A program made the position numbers and the translations under genes. Below, piece by piece: positions 8,143 to 17,258 of a stretch of 64,000 bases of DNA. The notes beneath the pieces were generated by a model. The model saw only the letters and a list, made by a program, of their open reading frames with translations, was not told where the DNA came from and did not search any database. Positions within the stretch are counted from its first letter, which is position 1. The number at the start of each line of letters is the position of its first letter. Where the stretch lies: assembly GCA_002747395.1 (NCBI GenBank), contig PDPE01000049.1:1-64000 (forward strand). The letters are read 5' to 3'. This stretch comes from Pseudomonadota bacterium (GTDB lineage Bacteria > Pseudomonadota > Gammaproteobacteria > Pseudomonadales > Oleiphilaceae).

Positions 8143-9192
8143 TCAATCGACTAAATACTGTTTAAAGGCCGGAGTGAATCTGGTTTTAAATCCATCACCT
8201 TTTCGATAGATGAAATAGACCGCCATATTATTTTTAACCGCCAACTCATAACCGGATTCAACCCCCATCACCATAAACAGGGTTGCAAGGCCATCCGCCA
8301 TCATACAGGAGTCATGCACAACGGTTACGGAGGCCAGCCTGTGGGAAATCGGCATTCCGGTTTTCGGGTTAATGGTATGGGAAAACCGCTTGCCGTCCCG
8401 TTCATAATAGTTTCTGTAATCTCCCGACGTAGCCAATGCACCGTCTTTCACGGATACTGCCCGATGAACATTCCTTGATTGACTGTCCGGCGATTCAATA
8501 GCCAGAACCCAGTCCATTTGTCCAGGCTTTTGTCCTTTTGCGCTTATTTCTCCACCAATTTCAACAAGGTAATCATTAATTCCGTGCTGCTCAAGCACCT
8601 CGGCGACAGAATCCACCGCAAACCCTTTTGCGATCGAAGACAAATCAACGTAGATATCAGCAGTTTTGCGTATCGACCTGTTTTCGCCAATGAATTGCAA
8701 TTTACTGTATCCTGCGCGGCGACCGGCATCGGCAATTTCGGCGGCAGACGGGACAGTAACCGGCTTGCCATCGGGGCCAAAGCCCCACAAATTGACCAGG
8801 CTTCCCACGGTGACATCATAGGCTCCGTCAGACAATTCACTTAAACCAATCGCTGCCTTCAAAACCGCGTACGTTTTGGTGGAGACTGAAAAAGGCGTAT
8901 TTACGGGTGCTGAATTGAATTGTGATAGTTCCGAGTCGACTTTGTAAGTAGACATTAGGCTATCTACCTGATTCATCGCATGAATTGCATCAGCCTCAAT
9001 CTGCTGCAACTCCTTGCCACCAGGTTTGACAGACCTGGAAGTAACGATTTTGATGTTATAGGTCGTCCCCATAACAGAGCCGGTCAAATGGTACATTTGA
9101 CGGTCTTGAGAAGAAGAGCAGCCCGCAAAAACCGACATCACCAGGCAAAACAAACTGATTACGGCCTTTACGAGCATTGAACGATCAGGCAT
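8143..9192 (-). CDS. apbE: FAD:protein FMN transferase ApbE, lipoprotein
   Basis: Periplasmic enzyme that uses FAD to attach FMN through a phosphoester to threonines of NqrB and NqrC. The N-terminus has a hydrophobic signal ending in a lipobox (VFAGC, Cys25). Family features include SVMGTTY, LSSIAKGFAVD, EIGGEISAKG, ATSGDYRNY and SHTINPKTG, the last near the metal and active site. The start codon overlaps the nqrF stop by one base (TAATG), implying translational coupling. Both substrate proteins, with intact flavinylation motifs, are encoded in the same operon. A second ATG five codons later could be the true start. Confidence 0.95.
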   Translation of the reverse strand: MPDRSMLVKAVISLFCLVMSVFAGCSSSQDRQMYHLTGSVMGTTYNIKIVTSRSVKPGGKELQQIEADAIHAMNQVDSLMSTYKVDSELSQFNSAPVNTPFSVSTKTYAVLKAAIGLSELSDGAYDVTVGSLVNLWGFGPDGKPVTVPSAAEIADAGRRAGYSKLQFIGENRSIRKTADIYVDLSSIAKGFAVDSVAEVLEQHGINDYLVEIGGEISAKGQKPGQMDWVLAIESPDSQSRNVHRAVSVKDGALATSGDYRNYYERDGKRFSHTINPKTGMPISHRLASVTVVHDSCMMADGLATLFMVMGVESGYELAVKNNMAVYFIYRKGDGFKTRFTPAFKQYLVD

Positions 9193-10418
9193 TAGCCACC
9201 AAAGTCATCAAGTAAGATGTTTTCGTCTTCAACACCGAGATCCTTAAGCATTTTGATAACCGCTGCATTCATCATTGGAGGCCCACACATGTAGTACTCA
9301 CAATCTTCTGGCGCAGGATGATCCTTGAGATAGCTTTCATAAAGCACATTATGAATAAAGCCGGTCTTCCCTTCCCAGTTATCTTCGGGTTGGGGGTCAG
9401 ACAACGCAACATGCCAGGTGAAGTTTTCATTTTCTTCGGCCAGCTTGTCGTATTCATCCTGATAAAACATTTCCCGGAGGCTACGAGCACCATACCAGAA
9501 AGACATCTTTCGCTTGGAGTGCAATCGTTTGAGCTGATCAAAAATGTGTGATCGCATCGGCGCCATACCGGCACCACCACCCACAAACACCATTTCGTTA
9601 TCTGTGTCTTTGGCGAAAAACTCGCCGAATGGGCCTGACACCGTAATTTTGTCACCCGGCTTCAGGTTGAACACATACGAAGACATCAAACCTGGTGGGA
9701 AATTCGTTCCGGGAGGAGGAGAAGCAATTCGAATATTGAACTTGACGATACCCTTTTCTTCCGGGTAATTTGCCATAGAGTAGGCCCGGATAACATTTTC
9801 TTTGGCGACAGACTTATACTGCCAAAGATTAAACTTATCCCAGTCGCCCCGATACTCTTCACCAATATCGAAGTCTTTGTAATTGACTTCATGGGGAGGA
9901 ACCTCCAACTGTACATAGCCACCCGCGCGAAAATCAACGTTTTCACCTTCAGGCAACTCAAGCACCAATTCCTTGATAAAGGTCGCGACGTTGTCATTGG
10001 AGCGCACAGTACATTCCCACTGCTTCACACCGAACACTTCTTCTTCGACCTCGATCTTCATGTCCTGTTTGACCGCAACCTGACATGAAAGGCGCCAGCC
10101 TTCCTGTTCTTCTCTCTTGGTGAAGTGTGACTTTTCAGTTGGCAGCATGGAACCACCACCTTCAAGCACAATACATTTACACTGGGCGCAAGTACCACCA
10201 CCACCACAGGCCGAGGCAAGGAATACGCCTTCACTTGCCAGCGTTTGAAGCAACTTGCCACCGGCCGGAGTCTTGATCGTATGCTCCGGATTTTCGTTTA
10301 CCTCTATCGTCACATCACCGGTACTTACCAGCCTTGAGCGCGCGACCAGAATCACCACGACCAAAGACAGTACGATGACGGTAAACATGACCACGCCTAA
10401 AATTATTTCTGCATTCAT
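9192..10418 (-). CDS. nqrF: Na+-translocating NADH:quinone reductase subunit F
   Basis: Entry point for electrons: oxidises NADH and passes electrons via FAD and a 2Fe-2S cluster into the complex. It is 408 residues with one N-terminal membrane helix (about 5-27). The ferredoxin domain has cluster cysteines at 71, 77, 80 ([11 protein letters not shown]) and 112. The FAD-binding RAYSMANYP comes next, then the NADH-binding [12 protein letters not shown] and a C-terminal YYMCGPPMM. It is 47 bases downstream of nqrE, the widest gap in the operon. Confidence 0.97.
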   Translation of the reverse strand: MNAEIILGVVMFTVIVLSLVVVILVARSRLVSTGDVTIEVNENPEHTIKTPAGGKLLQTLASEGVFLASACGGGGTCAQCKCIVLEGGGSMLPTEKSHFTKREEQEGWRLSCQVAVKQDMKIEVEEEVFGVKQWECTVRSNDNVATFIKELVLELPEGENVDFRAGGYVQLEVPPHEVNYKDFDIGEEYRGDWDKFNLWQYKSVAKENVIRAYSMANYPEEKGIVKFNIRIASPPPGTNFPPGLMSSYVFNLKPGDKITVSGPFGEFFAKDTDNEMVFVGGGAGMAPMRSHIFDQLKRLHSKRKMSFWYGARSLREMFYQDEYDKLAEENENFTWHVALSDPQPEDNWEGKTGFIHNVLYESYLKDHPAPEDCEYYMCGPPMMNAAVIKMLKDLGVEDENILLDDFGG

Positions 10419-10465
10419 GTTATTACCTTGTTCTTAATCTTGAGACAAGTTATGAACTCGCTCTC

Positions 10466-11074
10466 TTACAGCGAAATTCCTGAAAATGACATAAAACCGA
10501 GCGACATCAAACCAACGGTAACAAAGGTAATGCCCAGGCCACGTAGCCCCTGTGGTACATCGCTGTATTTGAGTTTTTCCCTGATACCTGCAAGCGCAAT
10601 AATTGCCAACGCCCAGCCGACACCGGCACCAAAACCATAAACGACACTTTCACCAAAATTGTAATCCCTTTCCACCATAAAGAGAGAAGCTCCCATAATG
10701 GCGCAGTTCACTGTAATCAGGGGCAAAAATACACCGAGAGCGTTATACAATTCAGGGAAATACTTGTCTAAAACCATTTCCAATATCTGTACGATAGCAG
10801 CAATAACACCGATATAGGTCAACAATCCAAGAAAGCTGAGATCAACTTCGGGATAACCTGCCCAGGCAAGTGCGCCTTCCTTTAATATCGATGAATAGAT
10901 CAGGTAGTTAACGGGAACGGTCACCGTCAAAACCACAATGACCGCGATCCCCAACCCTATGGCCGCCTCGATTTTTTTGGATAATGCCAAAAAGGTACAC
11001 ATTCCCAAAAAGAAGGCGAGTGCCATGTTCTCAACGAATATTGCCTTTATCAGCAGACTGATATAGTGCTCCAT
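10466..11074 (-). CDS. nqrE: Na+-translocating NADH:quinone reductase subunit E
   Basis: Integral membrane subunit (202 residues, six helices) that with NqrD forms a pseudo-symmetric pair holding an iron centre in the membrane centre. The two conserved half-helix motifs are present: the first with Cys near residue 26 ([12 protein letters not shown]), the second [10 protein letters not shown] near 120. Its first base overlaps the last base of nqrD (TAATG). Confidence 0.97.
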   Translation of the reverse strand: MEHYISLLIKAIFVENMALAFFLGMCTFLALSKKIEAAIGLGIAVIVVLTVTVPVNYLIYSSILKEGALAWAGYPEVDLSFLGLLTYIGVIAAIVQILEMVLDKYFPELYNALGVFLPLITVNCAIMGASLFMVERDYNFGESVVYGFGAGVGWALAIIALAGIREKLKYSDVPQGLRGLGITFVTVGLMSLGFMSFSGISL

Positions 11075-11739
11075 TAGAAGGCCTCCTTCACGCTATGCGC
11101 TGACATTTTATAATCAGGGGCTTCGACCTGATCGGTCTTCCACTCACGCAGAGCCCAGATTAATAATCCGATAATAAAAAATGCGCTCGGCGGCAATAAC
11201 AACAGCCCGTTTGGAACATACCAGCCCCCGTCATTGACGGTAGCCAGGATTTCAATACCAAACAATTTGCCGGATCCGAGCAATTCACGGATAAAGGCAA
11301 CAGCGACCAGAATAACTGCATAGCCTGCCCCGTTACCTACACCATCCCAGAAGCTGGCAAGGGGTTTGTTTTGCATGGCAAAGGCTTCGGCGCGCCCCAT
11401 TACGATACAGTTGGTAATGATCAGACCGACAAAAACCGACAACTGCTTGCTGATTTCGTAGGCATAGGCTCTGAGTATCTGATCAACAACAATCACCAAT
11501 GAAGCGATTATCGTCATTTGCACGATGATTCTGATACTGGAAGGAATGTGGTTTCGAACCAGTGAAACCGACAGGTTGGAAAAAGCAGTTACGAATATAA
11601 CAGCCAATCCCATTACAACAGATAGCTGCATACTGGTTGTCACTGCCAGCGCAGAACAGATACCCAGAATCTGCAGGGCAATCGGGTTATTGTTGAAAAT
11701 GGGTTCAGTAATAATTTTTCTGGTTGTCAAGTCAGACAT
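11074..11739 (-). CDS. nqrD: Na+-translocating NADH:quinone reductase subunit D
   Basis: Integral membrane partner of NqrE (221 residues, six predicted helices). [15 protein letters not shown] and [11 protein letters not shown] hold the conserved cysteines that with the NqrE pair bind the membrane-embedded iron centre. A long N-terminal segment with [16 protein letters not shown] is typical of NqrD rather than RnfE. The start lies 2 bases after the nqrC stop. Confidence 0.97.
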   Translation of the reverse strand: MSDLTTRKIITEPIFNNNPIALQILGICSALAVTTSMQLSVVMGLAVIFVTAFSNLSVSLVRNHIPSSIRIIVQMTIIASLVIVVDQILRAYAYEISKQLSVFVGLIITNCIVMGRAEAFAMQNKPLASFWDGVGNGAGYAVILVAVAFIRELLGSGKLFGIEILATVNDGGWYVPNGLLLLPPSAFFIIGLLIWALREWKTDQVEAPDYKMSAHSVKEAF

Positions 11740-11741
11740 GC

Positions 11742-12545
11742 CTACGCCTCCTTCCGCATTCTATCGAGATATTTCTGGAAGCCGTCGCTACCCAACCAGT
11801 ATCTCAGCAAGTTGGTCACCCCGGTACTGGTCAAAGTGGCACCGGACAGCGCGTCAACACCATAAATCGCATCAGGCCTTGATCGATCCACCCCACCCTT
11901 GACCAGTCTGATTTGTGGCTCCGAGCCCTTTGTCAGGTCATACACATTCTTGCCCGGCCATTGTGCTTTCCAGTTGGGATTATCAACCTCCCCTCCCAGC
12001 CCCGGAGTTTCAGCGTGCTCATAAAAACCGAGCCCGACAATGGTATTGGCATCACCTTCGAGTGCCAGGAAACCGTAAAGCGTAGACCACAGGCCGTAAC
12101 CTTTTACCGGGATAATAATCCTTTCCACTTTCCCATTGTTTTCCACAACATACACCTTGGCATACCTGGCTCGCCGCTTGAGACCGGCTATGTCGTCTTC
12201 TCTTTCCAGAGGGATAGAGAGCGCAGGATCTTTAGAGGCTTTTTTCTGATCGTAGGAAGCGATATCTGTTTTATTAACAGCTTCGACGCCCACATACTCA
12301 CCGGTTTCAATATCTACCAGCTTCGGCGTAATTTTGGCAAATTCAGCCTCGATGACCTCGGCCGACTGACCGCTTTCCAACAGGCCGGCCGCCACGAGTA
12401 TGTTTTCCTTGAGGTTGAGTGCCTTGTTTTTCTGTTGAATCGGCTTTAACAAGACCACCGAACTGGCAACAATCACAGAACATACTACACACAACAGAAA
12501 GGCAACCAGCAGGGTTTTTGAAATGGTATCCTGTTTACTAGACAC
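11742..12545 (-). CDS. nqrC: Na+-translocating NADH:quinone reductase subunit C
   Basis: Periplasmic flavoprotein subunit, 267 residues, anchored by one N-terminal helix (about 11-34). The covalent FMN site is visible as [13 protein letters not shown]; Thr237 is the predicted attachment residue, fitting the ApbE target pattern Dxx(S/T)GAT. The start overlaps the end of nqrB by 8 bases. ApbE in the same operon would carry out the modification. Confidence 0.97.
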   Translation of the reverse strand: MSSKQDTISKTLLVAFLLCVVCSVIVASSVVLLKPIQQKNKALNLKENILVAAGLLESGQSAEVIEAEFAKITPKLVDIETGEYVGVEAVNKTDIASYDQKKASKDPALSIPLEREDDIAGLKRRARYAKVYVVENNGKVERIIIPVKGYGLWSTLYGFLALEGDANTIVGLGFYEHAETPGLGGEVDNPNWKAQWPGKNVYDLTKGSEPQIRLVKGGVDRSRPDAIYGVDALSGATLTSTGVTNLLRYWLGSDGFQKYLDRMRKEA

Positions 12546-13746
12546 GGGCCATCCTCCTTTTTATGTTCGCCTGCACGACAATATGATCGATAAAAGGTGC
12601 AAACAGGTTGGCAAATAAGATGGCCAGCATCATGCCTTCAGGAAAGGCGGGATTAACCACTCTGATTAACACCACCATAACGCCAATCAGGCCACCAAAA
12701 AACCATTTCCCGGTATTGGTCATCGAGGCTGACACCGGGTCGGTCGCCATAAAAATCATACCAAAGGCAAAACCACCCATAACAAAGTGCCAGGAAGGAG
12801 TCACGCTGAACATGGGGTTGGTTTCCGAGCCGATCAGGTTAAACAGTAATGAAGTGACAATCATGCCGATCATGACACCAGACACAATACGCCATGAGGC
12901 AATCTTGGTAAGCAGGAGGACAGCACCGCCAATCAATATTGCCAGGGTTGACGTCTCGCCGATCGAACCCTGTACCGTACCGAAGAAAGCGTCCATCCAG
13001 GTGTAGCTTGATTGCAGCGCCTCAATGCCACCCGCCTGTGCCGCACTCAACGCGGTTGCGCCACTGAATCCATCAACGGCAGTCCAGACTGTATCACCGG
13101 AAATTTCTGCAGGATAGGCAAAAAACAGAAAGGCACGACCGGTCAAGGCCGGATTGAGGAAGTTTTTACCCGTACCACCAAATACTTCCTTACCAATCAC
13201 AACACCAAAAGAAATACCCAGGGCAACCTGCCAAAGCGGAATATCCGGTGGGACAATCAGAGCAAACAGAATGGACGTAACAAAGAAGCCCTCATTAACC
13301 TCGTGTCCACGTACCATTGCAAACAAGACTTCCCAAAAGCCGCCCACGACAAAGGTGACCAGATAGATTGGCAGGAAGTAGGCTGCCCCATAAATCATAT
13401 TGTCCCAGACACTGTCAGGGTTGTTACCCGCCAGCATGGCAATAAGCATTTGATGCCAGTCATTGCCCCATGCAGAAGCAAGTGCGGCATCATTCAGCAG
13501 TGCGGTATTGGCTTGCAGCCCCACATTGTACATACCAAAAAACATGGCCGGGAAAGTACAGAACCAGACCGTGATCATCATTCGCTTGAGATCAATCCCG
13601 TCCCTGACGTGGGCCGTGGTTTTGGTCGTATAACCGGGAGAATAAAAAATGGTATCCACTGCTTCGTAAAGCGCATACCATTTTTCATATTTACCGCCTT
13701 TTTCAAAGTGCGGCTCCATTTTATCGAGTATTTGCCTTAAACCCAT
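12538..13746 (-). CDS. nqrB: Na+-translocating NADH:quinone reductase subunit B
   Basis: Largest membrane subunit (402 residues, about ten helices), forming the main sodium path and carrying FMN and riboflavin. [14 protein letters not shown] fits the ApbE flavinylation pattern, with FMN on its threonine. [19 protein letters not shown] and [17 protein letters not shown] are strongly conserved family regions. It starts 2 bases after the nqrA stop. Confidence 0.97.
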   Translation of the reverse strand: MGLRQILDKMEPHFEKGGKYEKWYALYEAVDTIFYSPGYTTKTTAHVRDGIDLKRMMITVWFCTFPAMFFGMYNVGLQANTALLNDAALASAWGNDWHQMLIAMLAGNNPDSVWDNMIYGAAYFLPIYLVTFVVGGFWEVLFAMVRGHEVNEGFFVTSILFALIVPPDIPLWQVALGISFGVVIGKEVFGGTGKNFLNPALTGRAFLFFAYPAEISGDTVWTAVDGFSGATALSAAQAGGIEALQSSYTWMDAFFGTVQGSIGETSTLAILIGGAVLLLTKIASWRIVSGVMIGMIVTSLLFNLIGSETNPMFSVTPSWHFVMGGFAFGMIFMATDPVSASMTNTGKWFFGGLIGVMVVLIRVVNPAFPEGMMLAILFANLFAPFIDHIVVQANIKRRMARV

Positions 13747-13748
13747 AG

Positions 13749-15095
13749 CTAGCCTTCCTTCTCAATGCGAGTCAGATTTTCCCGAAGGATCGGGCCATAT
13801 TCATATTTGCCGGGACAAACAAAAGTACATAACGCCAAATCTTCCTCGTCCAGCTCCAGGCAACCCAGCTTTTGTGCCATATCGGTATCACCAACGATCA
13901 GAGCCCGAAGTAATTGGGTAGGCAATATATCCAGGGGCATCACTTCTTCATAGGTGCCAACCGGAACCATTGCCCGATCACTTCCATTAGTGTTGGTTGT
14001 AAAGTTAAACAGTTTCTTCGGATTTAAACGGGAGAGATAAATATTCAGTTTGGAAAACTTATCGGTTCCGGGAGAAAGCCAGCCCATAAAGTCACGATGC
14101 GTCCCTTCTGTCAGAACCGTCACCTGATTGGCAAACCGGCCCAGAAAAGACACCGCACCTTTGGCAGTTCTGCCGCCAAATACCGAACCCGAGATAATCC
14201 TGCTGGCCGAAGAAGTATCAGTCTCGCCCTCACACAACTGATTGAGTTCGGCCCCCATTACCGTTTTGACCAGACGCGGTTTTTTCACGTTTGGCCCGGC
14301 CAACGCCACGACACGTTCATTGTGCAATTCACCGGTGACAAACAGCTTGCCAATGGCTATCACGTCCTGATAACCCACAGTCCAGACCGTTTTACCAACA
14401 CTGACAGGATCAACAAAGTGAATATGAGTGCCCGCATTACCTGCAGGATGCGGGCCGGAAAAAGTTTTTTGTTCAACCACACCATTGTTGGCCAGGCCCG
14501 GTAGCCCACCTTCTCTGGAACAGACGAACACCTTGCCCTGCGTCAGGTGGGATATGACGGACAATCCGTTATTAAAGTCTCCGATGGAAGCCTTTATAAT
14601 GACTTCGGGATCTCCCGCCAAAGGATGGGTATCCATTACACTGACAAATATCGAATGCGGCGTACTTTCTATTTCCGGTGTTTTACTGTACGGCCTGGTA
14701 CGGAATGAAGTCCACAACCCCGACTCGACAAGATTGTTCACCACTTTTTCACGTGACAAAGAGCCCAGTTGATCCTGACTGTATTTCTCAAACTGCACCG
14801 AGTCGTCACCGTCCACATCAATAACGATTGACTGAAATACGCGTTTCTCTCCACGATTTATTTCAGCAACAACCCCTGCTGCCGGGGCGGTAAACCTTAC
14901 CCCCGCTATTTTCTTATCTTCAAACAACAACTGACCGCGTTTAACCCGGTCTCCTACCTGAACAGCCATCGTCGGCTTCATACCATGATAGTCGAAGCCA
15001 ATCAGCGCAACCCGACTTGCGGGTTTGCCTTCATGGATAGACTGCTCAGGTGCGCCAATTATAGGCAAATCCAGACCTTTCCGAATTTTGATCAT
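13749..15095 (-). CDS. nqrA: Na+-translocating NADH:quinone reductase subunit A
   Basis: First gene of the operon; a cytoplasm-facing subunit (448 residues) without membrane helices that contributes to quinone binding. The conserved N-terminus [29 protein letters not shown] and [11 protein letters not shown] all fit NqrA. A GTG two codons upstream (15101) is possible, but the ATG begins the protein as in the family and has GGGCGG in front of it. Confidence 0.97.
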   Translation of the reverse strand: MIKIRKGLDLPIIGAPEQSIHEGKPASRVALIGFDYHGMKPTMAVQVGDRVKRGQLLFEDKKIAGVRFTAPAAGVVAEINRGEKRVFQSIVIDVDGDDSVQFEKYSQDQLGSLSREKVVNNLVESGLWTSFRTRPYSKTPEIESTPHSIFVSVMDTHPLAGDPEVIIKASIGDFNNGLSVISHLTQGKVFVCSREGGLPGLANNGVVEQKTFSGPHPAGNAGTHIHFVDPVSVGKTVWTVGYQDVIAIGKLFVTGELHNERVVALAGPNVKKPRLVKTVMGAELNQLCEGETDTSSASRIISGSVFGGRTAKGAVSFLGRFANQVTVLTEGTHRDFMGWLSPGTDKFSKLNIYLSRLNPKKLFNFTTNTNGSDRAMVPVGTYEEVMPLDILPTQLLRALIVGDTDMAQKLGCLELDEEDLALCTFVCPGKYEYGPILRENLTRIEKEG

Positions 15096-15152
15096 TCGCA
15101 CCGCCCAATCAAAAAAATGAATTTTACGCCATCAAGACCCAGTTGAGTTTAT

Positions 15153-15161
15153 ATTCTAACA
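15153..15161 (-). promoter_or_regulatory. Possible extended -10 element for the nqr operon
   Basis: On the minus strand TGTTAGAAT gives an extended -10 (TGn plus TAGAAT), 58 bases upstream of the nqrA start. No convincing -35 is seen, as is allowed for extended -10 promoters. The rest of the 410-base gap between nqrA and gap holds a doubled AATGTGGTGA (about 15282-15302), the 20-bp repeats and the gap terminator listed separately, and no gene. Confidence 0.3.
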
Positions 15162-15352
15162 GTCCTGAATCACTTGACATGAATCAGTTCGACCTATAAA
15201 CACGGCACAATTTGTAGGGTTAAATATGGCGCACCCAAAAAATCGCACCGATTATAAAGATGGCATGCGAAATTTACCAGAAATGTGGTGAAAATGTGGT
15301 GAATTAAAATGGGTGAATCCGGGTTTTCCGCACACAGGGGGGAGAGAAAGAA

Positions 15353-15398
15353 TTTTTAAAACCGCAAACAGTTTTTTAAAACCGCGAACAGCTTTTAA
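15353..15398. repeat. 20-bp tandem repeat downstream of gap
   Basis: TTTTTAAAACCGCAAACAGT (15353-15372) is followed directly by TTTTTAAAACCGCGAACAGC (15373-15392) and a partial third copy (TTTTAA). The two full copies differ at two positions. It lies just beyond the gap terminator. Confidence 0.85.
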
Positions 15399-15413
15399 AG
15401 CAACACATAAAAC

Positions 15414-15445
15414 AAAACCCGGCAACAAAAAAGCCGCCGGGTTTT
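15414..15445 (-). terminator. Intrinsic terminator of gap
   Basis: AAAACCCGGC (15414-15423) and GCCGGGTTTT (15436-15445) form a perfect 10-bp stem with a 12-base loop. Read on the minus strand, the stem is followed by a T-rich tail (GTTTTATG). It sits 60 bases after the gap stop codon. Confidence 0.85.
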
Positions 15446-15505
15446 ACAACTATTGACCGAAATAGCCAAAAACAGACCCAATGATCAATTGGGGCTGATA
15501 AACAA

Positions 15506-16972
15506 CTAGCTGCTCTCTGCTACCGGAAAAGTCGGATAAGAGACATTGGCCATTTGATTGACAATACGAACCACCTGGGCACTGTAGCCGGCCTCATTGT
15601 CATACCAGACGTAGAGAACCAGCTTGTTACCATTGACGATGGTTGCCTGGGCATCAACAATACCGGCATGCCTTGACCCTACAAAGTCGGAAGAAACCAC
15701 TTCTGGCGAGTTGGTAAAGTCGATTTGCTTTTGCAGGCTTGAATGCAAGGCAGTTTTACGCAAGTAATTGTTGACTTCATCTTTGTCTGTTTCTTTATCC
15801 AGTGTCAGATTCAGAATCGCCATGGAAACATTCGGGGTTGGAACCCGTATTGCGTTACCCGTCAGCTTTCCGGCCATCTCGGGCAGAGCCTTGGCAACTG
15901 CTTTCGCCGCACCTGTTTCGGTTAGTACCATATTTAAAGGAGCACTTCGGCCACGCCGACTGCCCTTATGATAGTTGTCGATCAGGTTTTGGTCATTCGT
16001 ATAGGCGTGTACTGTTTCAACATGACCGGTCTCAATGCCGTACTCATCGTAAATCGCCTTCAATACAGGTGTAATTGCATTGGTTGTACAAGACGCGGCG
16101 GACACAATTTTGTCGCTGTCTTCAATCATACCGTTGTTGATTCCGTATACGATATTTTTGATGTCGCCCTTGCCAGGCGCAGTGAGTAGCACTCTGGCAA
16201 CGCCTTTGGACTTCAAATGCAGGCTCAGGCCTTTTTCATCACGCCATATACCCGTATTATCAATCACGATCGCATTGTTGATACCGAAATCCGTGTAATC
16301 AACCTTATCCGGGCCGTCTGAATAAATGACCTTGATATAGTTTCCATTCGCGATAATCGCATCATTTTCTCCATCAACGGTGATAGTACCGTTAAATGGC
16401 CCGTGAACAGAATCCCGACGCAGCAAGCTTGCGCGTTTTTCCAGGTCATTGTCTGCACCACCCTTACGAACGACAATGGCTCTCAACCTGAGATTATTGC
16501 CGCCACCGGCCTTCTCGATCATAATGCGAGCCAGAAGGCGACCGATGCGACCAAAACCATAAAGAACCACATCCCTGGTTTCCTGCTTCGCAGCATCCGG
16601 ATTATACTGTCCGGACACTGGCGCCAATTGCTCTTTCAGAAAGTCCTCCAGACTGACGGTGCCCTCGACTTTCCTGTATTGGATAGCCAATTTACCAATG
16701 TCGATGTGAGAGCGACCAAGGTTTAGCTTGTCAATAATCTGCAACATCGGGAAGGTGTCAACAACAGATAACCCTTTATCTTCTACCTGACGAACAAAGC
16801 GGTGAGCCTTGATGATACCGATGACTGATTGATTAATCAGCGCACGACCATAGACAAAAGTCAATACATTGTTTTGTCTGTACAACCGACCAATCACAGG
16901 AATCATTGCCTCAGCCAATGCCTCTCGCTCTGTCCAGTCCGCAAAATTCGTATCCTGTATATCACGAGTCAC
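15506..16972 (-). CDS. gap: Glyceraldehyde-3-phosphate dehydrogenase, long form
   Basis: Oxidises and phosphorylates glyceraldehyde 3-phosphate to 1,3-bisphosphoglycerate with NAD(P)+. The Rossmann start VVLYGFGRIGRLLARIM lies about 130 residues in; the catalytic cysteine is in SAASCTTNAITPV and a downstream HAYTNDQN follows. The N-terminal extension of about 130 residues is shared by the long GapB-type enzymes of Pseudomonas, Vibrio and Shewanella, often assigned a gluconeogenic role. An ATG at 16996 is in frame, but the GTG at 16972 has a good ribosome site (GAGAGG, 9 bases away) and the ATG has none, so I chose the GTG (488 residues). Confidence 0.93.
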   Translation of the reverse strand: MTRDIQDTNFADWTEREALAEAMIPVIGRLYRQNNVLTFVYGRALINQSVIGIIKAHRFVRQVEDKGLSVVDTFPMLQIIDKLNLGRSHIDIGKLAIQYRKVEGTVSLEDFLKEQLAPVSGQYNPDAAKQETRDVVLYGFGRIGRLLARIMIEKAGGGNNLRLRAIVVRKGGADNDLEKRASLLRRDSVHGPFNGTITVDGENDAIIANGNYIKVIYSDGPDKVDYTDFGINNAIVIDNTGIWRDEKGLSLHLKSKGVARVLLTAPGKGDIKNIVYGINNGMIEDSDKIVSAASCTTNAITPVLKAIYDEYGIETGHVETVHAYTNDQNLIDNYHKGSRRGRSAPLNMVLTETGAAKAVAKALPEMAGKLTGNAIRVPTPNVSMAILNLTLDKETDKDEVNNYLRKTALHSSLQKQIDFTNSPEVVSSDFVGSRHAGIVDAQATIVNGNKLVLYVWYDNEAGYSAQVVRIVNQMANVSYPTFPVAESS

Positions 16973-17013
16973 TTTAATACACCTCTCAGATTGCATGCTA
17001 AATTTCGCAGAGC

Positions 17014-17042
17014 ATTATCTTAATAAGTGAATGGATAAGCAA
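17014..17042 (-). promoter_or_regulatory. Sigma-70-like promoter of gap
   Basis: On the minus strand TTGCTT (17037-17042) and GATAAT (17014-17019) are 17 bases apart, about 40 bases before the GTG start. An imperfect palindrome ATGACTTAAATCAT lies just upstream (about 17052-17065). It loosely resembles FNR/Anr half-sites, but both half-sites deviate from TTGAT/ATCAA. Confidence 0.55.
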
Positions 17043-17258
17043 ATTTTTAGATGACTTAAATCATGTAACTGCCATAATGTACGGTATCAGAGAAACGCAG
17101 GCCAAACACAAGCAGGCAAACACCCCTGTCGCACGCCTGCCAGGCACGGTACCTGTTCCATTCAACGGCAACCGGCCGGAATTGGAAGTGACAGATTCAC
17201 TGCCTGACGGTAAAATGCGTGACTCTTCATTCACTTTCTCAAACCAGTTCAAAAAATC

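Noticed and set aside
15174..15200. TTGACA-15-TATAAA on the plus strand as a promoter
   Set aside because: The spacer is too short and no plus-strand gene follows; gap is on the other strand.
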